5,903 nt of DNA from NCBI GenBank assembly GCA_029933535.1, contig JAOZNZ010000221.1, forward strand, positions 1 to 5,903, given 5' to 3'. This stretch comes from a bacterium (GTDB lineage: Bacteria; Auribacterota; UBA3054; B51-G9). The notes below the pieces were generated by a model. It saw only the letters and a list, made by a program, of their open reading frames with translations. It was not told the origin of the DNA and searched no databases. Shown here piece after piece: positions 1 through 5,064 of this stretch (positions are counted from its first letter, which is position 1; each line of letters opens with the position of its first letter). Both the position numbers and the translations under genes were made by a program.

Positions 1-227
1 AATACGCAAATAAAAATATCTTAATAAATGTGATCCTGCCAGGTTGGCTTAAAACAAAAATGACTCGCCACATAAGCAATACCGATTATAAAAAGAATGT
101 TTCTGAAAATTTATTGGGTCGGCCAACCAATACTAAAGAAGTATCAGAATTTATTTTATCACTCACACGAACAAGAAACATTTCCGGGCAAGTCTTTGCT
201 TTAGACAGCAGACCGGTATTTTCTTAA
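1..227 (+). CDS. Short-chain dehydrogenase/reductase (SDR), C-terminal end only
   Basis: The frame is open from position 3 and runs off the left edge, so the true start lies outside the window. The GTG at 30 is an internal valine codon, not a start. About 74 codons remain. The segment NVILPGWLKTKM matches the region after the SDR catalytic Tyr-x3-Lys, where a Pro-Gly followed by a T-x-M helix closes over the NAD(P) cofactor. The following LLGRPTNTKEVSEFILSL matches the usual 'GRxxxxxEVA' helix, and NISGQVFALDSRPVF matches the 'xxxGQxxxxDGG' C-terminal strand. SDRs of this shape (3-oxoacyl-ACP reductase-like) are soluble NAD(P)H-dependent oxidoreductases. The Rossmann nucleotide-binding half and the catalytic Ser-Tyr-Lys are not visible, so the substrate cannot be assigned. 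DSRPVF replaces the common DGG ending. The gene converges on mazG. Confidence 0.85.
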   Translation, partial: YANKNILINVILPGWLKTKMTRHISNTDYKKNVSENLLGRPTNTKEVSEFILSLTRTRNISGQVFALDSRPVFS

Positions 228-248
228 GTCACGAGGTGAGAAAAAAAG

Positions 249-263
249 TTTTCGCTCCGAAAA
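249..263. terminator. Small stem-loop after the SDR gene, possible weak terminator
   Basis: A perfect 6-bp stem (TTTTCG / CGAAAA) with a CTC loop lies 22 bases after the SDR stop codon, preceded by a run of A. The stem is short and AT-rich, and only a broken T stretch follows. It is a weak candidate for ending the SDR transcript, placed mainly by position. Confidence 0.25.
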
Positions 264-267
264 TTTC

Positions 268-298
268 TAATTACTCTAATTGACCTAATTGATCTAAA
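268..298. repeat. Left arm of inverted 9-mer tandem repeat (TAATTGACC)n
   Basis: About three imperfect copies of a 9-base unit (TAATTGACC, TAATTGATC, preceded by TAATTACTC) lie in the convergent SDR/mazG spacer. The arm is inverted relative to the copy at 386-418, and the best register shares TAATTGACCTAATT exactly. Such units are non-coding and probably belong to a genome-wide intergenic repeat family; that last point is inference. Confidence 0.7.
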
Positions 299-385
299 CA
301 AATCCCAAGGCACAATATCCAATACACAAATTGGTAATTTGGATGTCGAGAATGGACACAACGCATTATTTCATCAGAGAATTTT

Positions 386-418
386 TTAGGTTAATTAGGT
401 TAATTAGGTCAATTAATC
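386..418. repeat. Right arm of inverted 9-mer tandem repeat (TTAATTAGG)n
   Basis: Tandem copies of TTAATTAGG, with a last variant TCAATTAAT, end at the mazG stop codon and overlap it by about two bases. The arm is the reverse complement, with a few mismatches, of 268-298. About 90 bases separate the arms, holding only a minor hairpin (ATCCAA...TTGGAT near 317-344) and no gene. RNA crossing this spacer from either side could fold into a long imperfect stem, so it may work as a bidirectional transcript end. Confidence 0.7.
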
Positions 419-1202
419 ATTCTTCTTCCTTAACCTGATCCCACAGCGAGTCCATTTCTTCAAAAGAAGCTTCTTGAACTGTTGTTCCTTTTTCTTCCAA
501 AGCGATTTCAATTGCGCGGAATCTACTCATAAATTTTCTTACAGTGTTATGCAGCGCGCGTTCAGGTTCAACGTCTAAGAATCGCGAAAGGTTTACAACA
601 GAAAAAAGCACATCTCCAAGTTCTTCGCTAATATGTTCCTGATCTTTTTCTTCTATTGCCTCGTACAATTCATTAAATTCCTCTTTAATTTTAAGGATAA
701 CATCTTCGACTTTATCCCAGTCAAAGCCGACTTTTCTGGCTTTGATTTGTACTTTACGCGCTTTGCTCAATGCCGGGAGGTGGCGTGGGATACCATCAAC
801 AACAGATTTTCTATGTTGTTTTTGTTTTTCCTGTTTTTTAATATCATCCCAGTTAACAACTACCTCATTTGAGTTTTTAACTTTTACGTCACTAAACACA
901 TGAGGATGTCTGCGGATTAATTTTTCAATAATGCTATCTAAAACTTCCGCCATTGTAAACTCGCCATTTTCTTTTGCAATTTGGACTTGAAAAACAATAT
1001 GAAGACACAGGTCCCCCAACTCTTCTTTCATTGTTTCAATATCTTTATCTTCAACAGCTTCAATAAATTCATATAACTCTTCAACAAAGCCCATTGTGAT
1101 TGATTCATGTGTTTGTTCTATATCCCACGGACAACCGCCTGGGCTGCGCAATGTTTTCATCACTTCCATCAATTTCTCGAATTTTTCTCCATTAACACTC
1201 AT
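417..1202 (-). CDS. mazG: MazG nucleoside triphosphate pyrophosphohydrolase
   Basis: A cytosolic house-cleaning enzyme that hydrolyses (d)NTPs to NMP and pyrophosphate, removing non-canonical nucleotides and, in some bacteria, affecting (p)ppGpp-linked survival. At 261 residues it matches the normal full-length two-domain form. The N-terminal domain shows PGGCPWD at 21-27, EELYE at 41-45 and ELGD at 61-64, the EExxE...ExxD metal-binding signature of the all-alpha NTP pyrophosphatase fold. The C-terminal domain repeats it with EEFNE at 174-178 and EELGD at 193-197, preceded by KVGFDW at 157-162. In characterised MazG the C-terminal domain carries most of the activity; all acidic ligands are present in both copies here. 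The ATG at 1202 is supported by a strong ribosome binding site. It has no operon partner: its 3' end faces the SDR gene, and its 5' side is a 269-base repeat-bearing spacer. Nothing suggests the short phage or toxin-antitoxin type MazG. Confidence 0.96.
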   Translation of the reverse strand: MSVNGEKFEKLMEVMKTLRSPGGCPWDIEQTHESITMGFVEELYEFIEAVEDKDIETMKEELGDLCLHIVFQVQIAKENGEFTMAEVLDSIIEKLIRRHPHVFSDVKVKNSNEVVVNWDDIKKQEKQKQHRKSVVDGIPRHLPALSKARKVQIKARKVGFDWDKVEDVILKIKEEFNELYEAIEEKDQEHISEELGDVLFSVVNLSRFLDVEPERALHNTVRKFMSRFRAIEIALEEKGTTVQEASFEEMDSLWDQVKEEE

Positions 1203-1211
1203 TACAATTTA

Positions 1212-1218
1212 CTCCTTT
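1212..1218 (-). promoter_or_regulatory. Shine-Dalgarno site of mazG
   Basis: On the - strand AAAGGAG lies nine bases before the mazG ATG. It is the only textbook ribosome binding site seen before a gene start in this window: the beta-helix gene (start 4682) and the RhuM gene (start 5663) have only AT-rich leaders. It fixes the mazG start. Confidence 0.8.
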
Positions 1219-1248
1219 GTTTATGCACTAATTTTACAATTTTATTTT

Positions 1249-1270
1249 TTAACCACTAATGGACTTGAAT
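1249..1270. repeat. Dispersed GTGGTTAA-type intergenic repeat, copy A
   Basis: On the + strand this reads TTAACCACTAATGGACTTGA plus two bases. It is a diverged relative of copy B (1278-1309) and of the inverted copy C (4761-4794), sharing TTAACCAC followed by AAT/GAT-GGA/GAAC triplet-like words. It lies about 47 bases upstream of mazG, on the far side of its ribosome binding site. Confidence 0.7.
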
Positions 1271-1277
1271 ATTTTTT

Positions 1278-1309
1278 TAACCACGGATGAACACTAATGA
1301 ACACGAATT
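1278..1309. repeat. Dispersed GTGGTTAA-type intergenic repeat, copy B
   Basis: This starts TTAACCACGGATGAAC and continues with ACTAATGAACACGAAT, built from alternating 'AACAC' and 'GAAT/TAAT' words. It is a close relative of copy C at 4761-4794, which lies on the other strand at the far end of the beta-helix gene. No protein is encoded. From here to about 1430 the spacer is almost pure A/T, with no gene or convincing terminator; an AT-only near-palindrome sits around 1352-1368. Confidence 0.8.
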
Positions 1310-1430
1310 AAATTTTTAAAGTCAAAATAATTAATATCAAAATGATTGTTTTAATAAAAATATTTTATTTCATAAACTGTAAACACTAATTTAAAGAAAT
1401 ATTTTTTTGTTTGTAAAATTAATTTATTTC

Positions 1431-1464
1431 TCTTATGTTTTCTTATGTTTCTTATGTGGTTAAA
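1431..1464. repeat. Dispersed repeat ending GTGGTTAAA, copy E (CTTATGT words)
   Basis: Three stacked CTTATGT words (TCTTATGTTT twice, then CTTATGTGGTTAAA) lie seven bases beyond the stop codon of the beta-helix gene. The end CTTATGTGGTTAAA matches the GTGGTTAAA core of copies C and D, so this looks like a member of the same composite repeat family with a different body. Confidence 0.65.
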
Positions 1465-1471
1465 TTTCGTT

Positions 1472-3982
1472 TTATTTTCTCCTTATCATTAATAAATAGT
1501 AAATTATAAATGATAAATAATAAATAGTAACCGGTTCCGGTATTACATCATTTTTCGCTACCCGCATTCCAAGCCAACTTGTCCGAAATTCCGGCGGATA
1601 ATGCATTCTCCGAGTCGTTGTTAAATCATCCCGACCGTGAACAAAACTTCCACCGCGAATCACTCGTTCTGTTCCGCTTGTTGGACCTTCCGGATCGGTT
1701 TCTTCAGTTGATGGATAGGTATTATACCAATCTTTCACCCATTCAGCAACATTACCGGATAAATTGTAATGCCCGAGATGACCTTTTCCCTCTGAATAAC
1801 TTGTAACGTATCTTGCATATTCAGCACCATCACTCGTAAAACCATTTTCTGTATAACCATCAAAACCTATTTTCCAATTACATAAATTATATGTTGGCTG
1901 CGTTGAAGTGTACCAAAAATCGTCCGCCCAGGTATAATGCCTTTCATCTCCGTCCTTTGCAAAATATTCCCATTGCGCTTCAGTCGGTAATTCATAATCA
2001 GCCCAATTTGCATAAGCTTCCGCTTCATAATAACTAATACCTACAACAGGTTCGTTGTCGGAATCGGAATAAGGATCATTCGCATAATTCGGAGTATCAT
2101 TTGTGTTCCAATATAATGGACAATTTATAGTATTGGCCAATAGCCACGCCCAACCTTCGGCACTCCAAAACGAACTATTTTGATAACCGCCTTCGGAAAC
2201 GAACTGTGCGAATTCAACATTTGATATTTCTGTTTTGTACATTGCTGCTGTTGTAAGATTGACGGTATGAGCCGGAGCTTCATTTACTTCGCTACCACTT
2301 CTTCCCATCAAAAATGTCACATCATTTGTTCCTTCAAAATTTGAATGATCAATGTTATTGAGGACAATGGAAGTCTGTGCATTAGCAGTATATCCTTTTT
2401 CATTTTTGTATTGAACATAAACTGTTTTTGTACCACTTCCGGGAGATAATTCCCAACTTTTTGATGTTCTATAAGACTCCCACAAAGAATTACCAAAATT
2501 AGGACCGTTAGATATTCGCATGTATAAAGGAGAACTACCTTCCGCATGAAGTTGCAAACTAACATTTGGCGATGTTGTAGTTGTATCGTTATGATTTATC
2601 GCCACCCATACTTTAGAAACAATAGTATTATCTATGAGAAAAGCTGATGAAAACATTGCATAACCTTGTGAATAATCGTTTTTAGGTGTAACTCTTATTT
2701 TGGCTTGTTCGATTCTTTGATTTGCCAGAGAACCACCACCGTTTTGTGATGATTTTGTATCCCACAGAATTGTTACTGTAGAATCATCCGGCAAAACATT
2801 TGTTATCTGATATTCTGATGAATTATTAATTGAAGGCGACTGCCCACTTTGAGTTATCGAAACTAAATATGGATCACCGTTCGCCCATGAAACACCATTA
2901 TTCAAAGAATACTCAACTTTCAACTTGCTTAAATCCAGATTATCATCTATAACCTCAGTTTGGACAGAAACATAGCCAGAACCATCGGCCAATTGTTCAG
3001 CGCTCAAGCTTGTTAAATTTATCGGATAATTACTGTAAAAAATAATGTCCGACCATTTATAACCAATACTATTATGTGCCGCAACACGATAATAAGCATT
3101 TGATAATTTTTGAATAAGCAAATTTGTATTAGTTCCTGTATAAATGCTTGACCAAGTTCCGTTAGTTCCACCAAATTGTTCTTGAGCAACAAAGTTTTCT
3201 GCCCGTGGAATTTTGTCAATATTTGGAGACCAATATATTTTACCAATATTGATTTCTGAATCATCAATTAGGGGTGCAAATTCAGGTGGATATTGAAATG
3301 CTTCAATATATTCATAGGCACCCATATCAACTTTATATCCCATAATTCTTGCATTGCCGTCTAAATCAAAAATTTCAAAAACATAAGGTAAATTCGTTCC
3401 TGAATTTCTGCATGGTGATGTGCTTTGCAATCTAAAATTGTTGGTAGAAATAAATTGTGGATTATTTGTAATTGTTCCATTAATAAGATTAGTCCAATTT
3501 TCTATGCAATTATAAATATTTTTATTATAAAAATTTATAAAGTTACCATTAGTATTATTCCACATAATAGAATTCTGTACAATGCCGTTAAAGGAATTAT
3601 AATAACAATACACCCCACCACCTTTATTAGCCGAATTACCGGTAATTGTACAGTTTTGAACCGTGCCATTTTCGCAAAATACACCACCACCAGATTCCGA
3701 TGCCGTATTCCCATTAATTATGCAGTTTATAACAACTTCACTACAATATACGCCTCCTCCAGACCTGCCAGCCGAGTTTCCGCTAATTGAACAGTTTATA
3801 ACATTATCTACTTCAACACCACCGCCACTATCCGAAGCCGAATTTTCGCTAATGGTGGAGTTCTGAACCGTGCCACCCTGAGAGCAATATATGCCTCCAC
3901 CAGACCCGCCAGCCGAATTCCCGCTAATGGTGGAGTTCTGAACCGTTCCGCCATTAAAGCCTACAAAGCACACCACCACCAC
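1472..3982 (-). CDS. Secreted beta-helix / FGE-like / PEP-CTERM surface protein, C-terminal part after the frameshift
   Basis: This is the downstream part of the gene that starts at 4682. It has no convincing start of its own: the GTG at 3982 lies inside a glycine-repeat codon run, and the beta-helix pattern continues from the other frame. Residues below count from that GTG. At 10-145 there are right-handed beta-helix rungs (G-G-T-V-Q-N-C-T-I-S-G-N-S-A...GGGVYC). At 172-226 there is a choice-of-anchor-Q-like segment (NPQF, STSPCRNSG, GYKVDMGAYEY). At 258-320 a region looks like fibronectin type III (YYRVAAHNSIGY). At 335-455 and 456-545 there are two Ig-like segments (KTVYVQYKN...GY). At 555-809 there is an FGE/SUMF1 (C-type-lectin-like) domain with MGRSGSEVNEAPAH, LPTEAQWEYFAK, LSGNVAEWVKDW and VIRGGSF. 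At 815-836 there is the PEP-CTERM tail. The catalytic Cys pair of true formylglycine-generating enzymes is missing after RGGSF, so ligand binding or structure is likelier than sulfatase activation. The protein is expected outside the cell or on its envelope. Confidence 0.85.
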   Translation of the reverse strand: MVVVCFVGFNGGTVQNSTISGNSAGGSGGGIYCSQGGTVQNSTISENSASDSGGGVEVDNVINCSISGNSAGRSGGGVYCSEVVINCIINGNTASESGGGVFCENGTVQNCTITGNSANKGGGVYCYYNSFNGIVQNSIMWNNTNGNFINFYNKNIYNCIENWTNLINGTITNNPQFISTNNFRLQSTSPCRNSGTNLPYVFEIFDLDGNARIMGYKVDMGAYEYIEAFQYPPEFAPLIDDSEINIGKIYWSPNIDKIPRAENFVAQEQFGGTNGTWSSIYTGTNTNLLIQKLSNAYYRVAAHNSIGYKWSDIIFYSNYPINLTSLSAEQLADGSGYVSVQTEVIDDNLDLSKLKVEYSLNNGVSWANGDPYLVSITQSGQSPSINNSSEYQITNVLPDDSTVTILWDTKSSQNGGGSLANQRIEQAKIRVTPKNDYSQGYAMFSSAFLIDNTIVSKVWVAINHNDTTTTSPNVSLQLHAEGSSPLYMRISNGPNFGNSLWESYRTSKSWELSPGSGTKTVYVQYKNEKGYTANAQTSIVLNNIDHSNFEGTNDVTFLMGRSGSEVNEAPAHTVNLTTAAMYKTEISNVEFAQFVSEGGYQNSSFWSAEGWAWLLANTINCPLYWNTNDTPNYANDPYSDSDNEPVVGISYYEAEAYANWADYELPTEAQWEYFAKDGDERHYTWADDFWYTSTQPTYNLCNWKIGFDGYTENGFTSDGAEYARYVTSYSEGKGHLGHYNLSGNVAEWVKDWYNTYPSTEETDPEGPTSGTERVIRGGSFVHGRDDLTTTRRMHYPPEFRTSWLGMRVAKNDVIPEPVTIYYLSFIIYYLLMIRRK
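1475..1540 (-). other. PEP-CTERM-like C-terminal sorting signal
   Basis: The last 22 codons of the beta-helix gene encode Pro-Glu-Pro, a hydrophobic stretch rich in I, Y and L (VTIYYLSFIIYYLLMI), then Arg-Arg-Lys and the stop. This is the tripartite PEP-CTERM plan: PEP motif, membrane helix, basic cluster. Exosortases recognise such tails and transfer the protein to the envelope or outside. The helix is unusually Tyr-rich and lacks the common Ala/Gly/Leu composition, because an AT-only direct repeat encodes it (see 1491-1530). No exosortase gene is visible in the window. Confidence 0.7.
1491..1530. repeat. AT-only direct repeat inside the PEP-CTERM coding region
   Basis: AATAAATAGTAAA (1491-1503) and AATAAATAGTAA (1519-1530) are direct repeats offset by 28 bases, with AATTATAAATGATAAAT-type sequence between them. 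On the - strand they encode the TIYYLS and IYYLLM blocks of the sorting signal. The composition matches the intergenic repeats more than the rest of the coding sequence. Confidence 0.7.
1556..2320 (-). other. FGE/SUMF1-like domain lacking the catalytic cysteines
   Basis: Residues 555-809 of the C-terminal part. The order of motifs (MG...E.PAH.V, Y.TEISNVEFAQF, PVVGISYYEAEAYANW, LPTEAQWEY, LSGNVAEW, RVIRGGSF, LGMRVAK) is diagnostic of this fold. Between RGGSF (777-780) and LGMRVA there is no Cys, and the domain's only cysteines are near 621 and 701. Copper-dependent formylglycine formation uses two Cys in that stretch, so this copy is predicted to be non-catalytic. Confidence 0.8.
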
Positions 3983-4290
3983 TATCCGAGGCTAAATTTT
4001 CGCTGATTAAACAATTCTGAACCGTTCCGCCATAATAGCAATATACTCCTCCGCCAGTCTCATTCGCCAAATTTTCGCTAATCGTGCAGTTCTGAACTGT
4101 ACCGCCGTACCGGCAAAACACGCCACCGCCATAAGAAGCCGAATTTCCGCTGATTGTGCAGTTCTCTACCGTGCCACCACGATAGCAAAACACACCACCA
4201 CCACTACCGCCCCAATAACCGCCAGCCGAATTACCACTAATTGTGCAATTCAAAACTACACCGCCATAATAGCAATACACACCGCCACCA
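3600..4290 (-). repeat. Imperfect DNA repeats encoding beta-helix rungs
   Basis: About nine diverged units of roughly 66-80 bases recur. Each contains, on the + strand, a form of GCCGAATTTCCGCTAATTGT followed by GCAGTTCTGAACCGT and a CACCACC-type glycine run. Units begin near 3632, 3698, 3770, 3836, 3911, 3991, 4066, 4138 and 4227. Each encodes one rung, TVQN(C/S)TISGNSA...GGGVYC. The units at 3836 and 3911 are the most alike, sharing GCTAATGGTGGAGTTCTGAA. Repeats this similar can recombine or slip, changing the rung number. Confidence 0.85.
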
Positions 4291-4682
4291 CCATCATCAT
4301 CATTGACATTGCCGTAATTATATCCATTTGTAATAGTAAAACCGTCAATAGTTGGATTAGCACTATTCAAATAAAAACATCTATTTGTATTGTTTCCGTC
4401 AACAATAGTTCTTTCTGCACCATTAACGCTTTTAACTGTAATGCTTTTAGTAACAGAAATTTCACTTCCCGGATAATAAGTTCCGTCATTTACGAGAACA
4501 ATGTTTCCGGCAGGTGCAACATTAATAGCTGCTTGAATATTAGTTGCCGCATTTACCCAGGAATTAAACGGCGAAATATGCGCACCGGTTTTTGAGACAT
4601 AATGTGTATCGGCGAATACTTTTGAAGAAATCAAAAATATTAATGTAAAAAATAAAGTTGTTTGAATAATTTTATTTTTCAT
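3954..4682 (-). CDS. Secreted beta-helix protein, N-terminal part with signal peptide (frameshifted)
   Basis: This is the start of the same gene that continues at 3982-1472; together they would make about 1,069 residues. Residues 1-24 are a Sec signal peptide: basic MKNK, hydrophobic TTLFFTLIFLIS, and a cleavage site at VFA|D. Residues 25-110 form the cap typical of bacterial 'right-handed parallel beta-helix' surface proteins: THYVSKTG, then SWVNAATNIQAAINVA, LVNDGTYYPG, ITVKSVNGAERTIVDGN. From about 110 the rungs begin (PTIDGFTITNG) and become regular, with a GGGVYC turn per rung. The ORF stops at 3954 in mid-rung, one frame off from the continuation. The ATG at 4682 is preceded by an AT-rich leader without a clear Shine-Dalgarno. 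The family covers adhesins and polysaccharide-active proteins; no pectate-lyase catalytic residues are evident, so a structural or adhesive role is inferred. Confidence 0.85.
   Translation of the reverse strand: MKNKIIQTTLFFTLIFLISSKVFADTHYVSKTGAHISPFNSWVNAATNIQAAINVAPAGNIVLVNDGTYYPGSEISVTKSITVKSVNGAERTIVDGNNTNRCFYLNSANPTIDGFTITNGYNYGNVNDDDGGGGVYCYYGGVVLNCTISGNSAGGYWGGSGGGVFCYRGGTVENCTISGNSASYGGGVFCRYGGTVQNCTISENLANETGGGVYCYYGGTVQNCLISENLASDSGGGVLCRL
3957..3968 (-). other. Frameshift site splitting the beta-helix gene
   Basis: The upstream frame reads ...SDSGGGVLC-R-L-stop (TAA at 3954-3956). The downstream frame supplies G-F-N-G-G-T-V-Q-N. Removing one base, for example the A of the AGG codon, gives GGGVLCGFNGGTVQN. 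Removing four bases (AGGC) gives GGGVLCFNGGTVQN, whose four-residue spacing between V and GG equals that of neighbouring rungs. There is no homopolymer at the break, so simple slippage is a poor explanation. Recombination between rung repeats, a real mutation or an assembly error are all possible. Confidence 0.8.
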
Positions 4683-4760
4683 TTAATTATTAGTTTAGTT
4701 ATCTAAGTTTTAATTGAATAAGTTTGCTGGTTACAATCAACGAAAAATGTTGACTGAAAT

Positions 4761-4794
4761 TCATTAGTGTTTATTCGTGTCCATTCGTGGTTAA
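4761..4794. repeat. Dispersed GTGGTTAA-type intergenic repeat, copy C
   Basis: On the + strand this reads TCATTAGTGTTTATTCGTGT followed by CCATTCGTGGTTAA. Reverse-complemented it starts TTAACCACGAATGGACACGA and lines up with copies A and B near mazG. It lies in the 139-base spacer between the beta-helix start and the RhuM stop. Confidence 0.8.
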
Positions 4795-4795
4795 A

Positions 4796-4819
4796 GCCTT
4801 TTGTGTGCTTCGTGGTTTA
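4796..4819. repeat. Dispersed repeat ending CGTGGTTTAA, copy D
   Basis: GCCTTTTGTGTGCTTCGTGG plus TTTA follows copy C immediately and ends two bases before the RhuM stop codon. It shares the CGTGGTT(T/A)A end with C but has a different body (TTGTGTGCTT). Copies C and D are therefore a tandem of two related but distinct words. Confidence 0.7.
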
Positions 4820-4821
4820 AT

Positions 4822-5064
4822 TTATTTTTTGTTCAATATTTTAATCATATCCATAGCCTTCATATCCATTTTAGAAAACGCGAACCATTTTTTACCCAAA
4901 TCCTTTAGCGAAGCGCCAAAATGGTAAATATCTTTTTTATCGATGATGAGAAACCGGTCATGAGCTTCTTTAAAAACTTTAATTTCTATTTGTAAATATT
5001 GCTCATTGTGCTTTTTCAAATCTAACGAGAGTTGCTTTGATATTTTTTTGAGAAAAAAGTGCAC
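4822..5064 (-). CDS. RhuM-family protein, C-terminal PLD-like part after the frameshift
   Basis: This is the downstream part of the RhuM gene. Its apparent GTG start at 5064 is an artefact of frame; the real continuity begins at ISKQLSLDL, directly after the A7 tract. It carries AHDRFLIID (fused residues about 234-242), an H-x-(K/R)-x4-D variant of the HKD motif of phospholipase-D-like proteins. GASLKDLGKK (250-259) and WFAFSKMD follow, then a basic end. The set HDRF..ID...GASLKDLG...FAFSKM recurs as a C-terminal module in RhuM and other phage-type DNA-binding proteins (family knowledge). With Arg in place of the HKD Lys and only one visible motif, nuclease activity is uncertain. Adding one A in the tract gives an uninterrupted protein of about 280 residues ending here. 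Confidence 0.85.
   Translation of the reverse strand: MHFFLKKISKQLSLDLKKHNEQYLQIEIKVFKEAHDRFLIIDKKDIYHFGASLKDLGKKWFAFSKMDMKAMDMIKILNKK

Noticed and set aside
30..227. A separate 65-residue small protein starting at GTG 30
   Set aside because: The frame is open to the window edge and the residues before it (YANKNILIN) continue the SDR pattern, so this is an internal part of a larger gene.
633..872. + strand ORF opposite mazG
   Set aside because: It lies entirely within the conserved mazG coding region and is a low-complexity Phe-rich shadow translation.
1096..1290. + strand ORF crossing the mazG start and repeats A and B
   Set aside because: It begins antisense to the mazG N-terminus and ends in repeat DNA; there is no family resemblance.
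1310..1430. Promoter or terminator in the A/T-rich spacer
   Set aside because: Many TATAAT-like words occur by composition alone, and no stem with a T tract stands out, so nothing specific can be called.
2317..3267. - strand ORFs overlapping the beta-helix gene (2317-2565 and 3019-3267)
   Set aside because: They are alternate frames of a region whose main frame shows clear Ig-like and FnIII-like sequence.
3425..3866. Two + strand ORFs opposite the beta-helix rungs
   Set aside because: Their repetitive residues (TPPPDS..., PLIMQF) are antisense readings of the rung repeats.
3600..4290. CRISPR-like array
   Set aside because: The regular 66-80 base spacing is coding: units translate continuously to beta-helix rungs, are imperfect, and have no unique spacers or cas genes.
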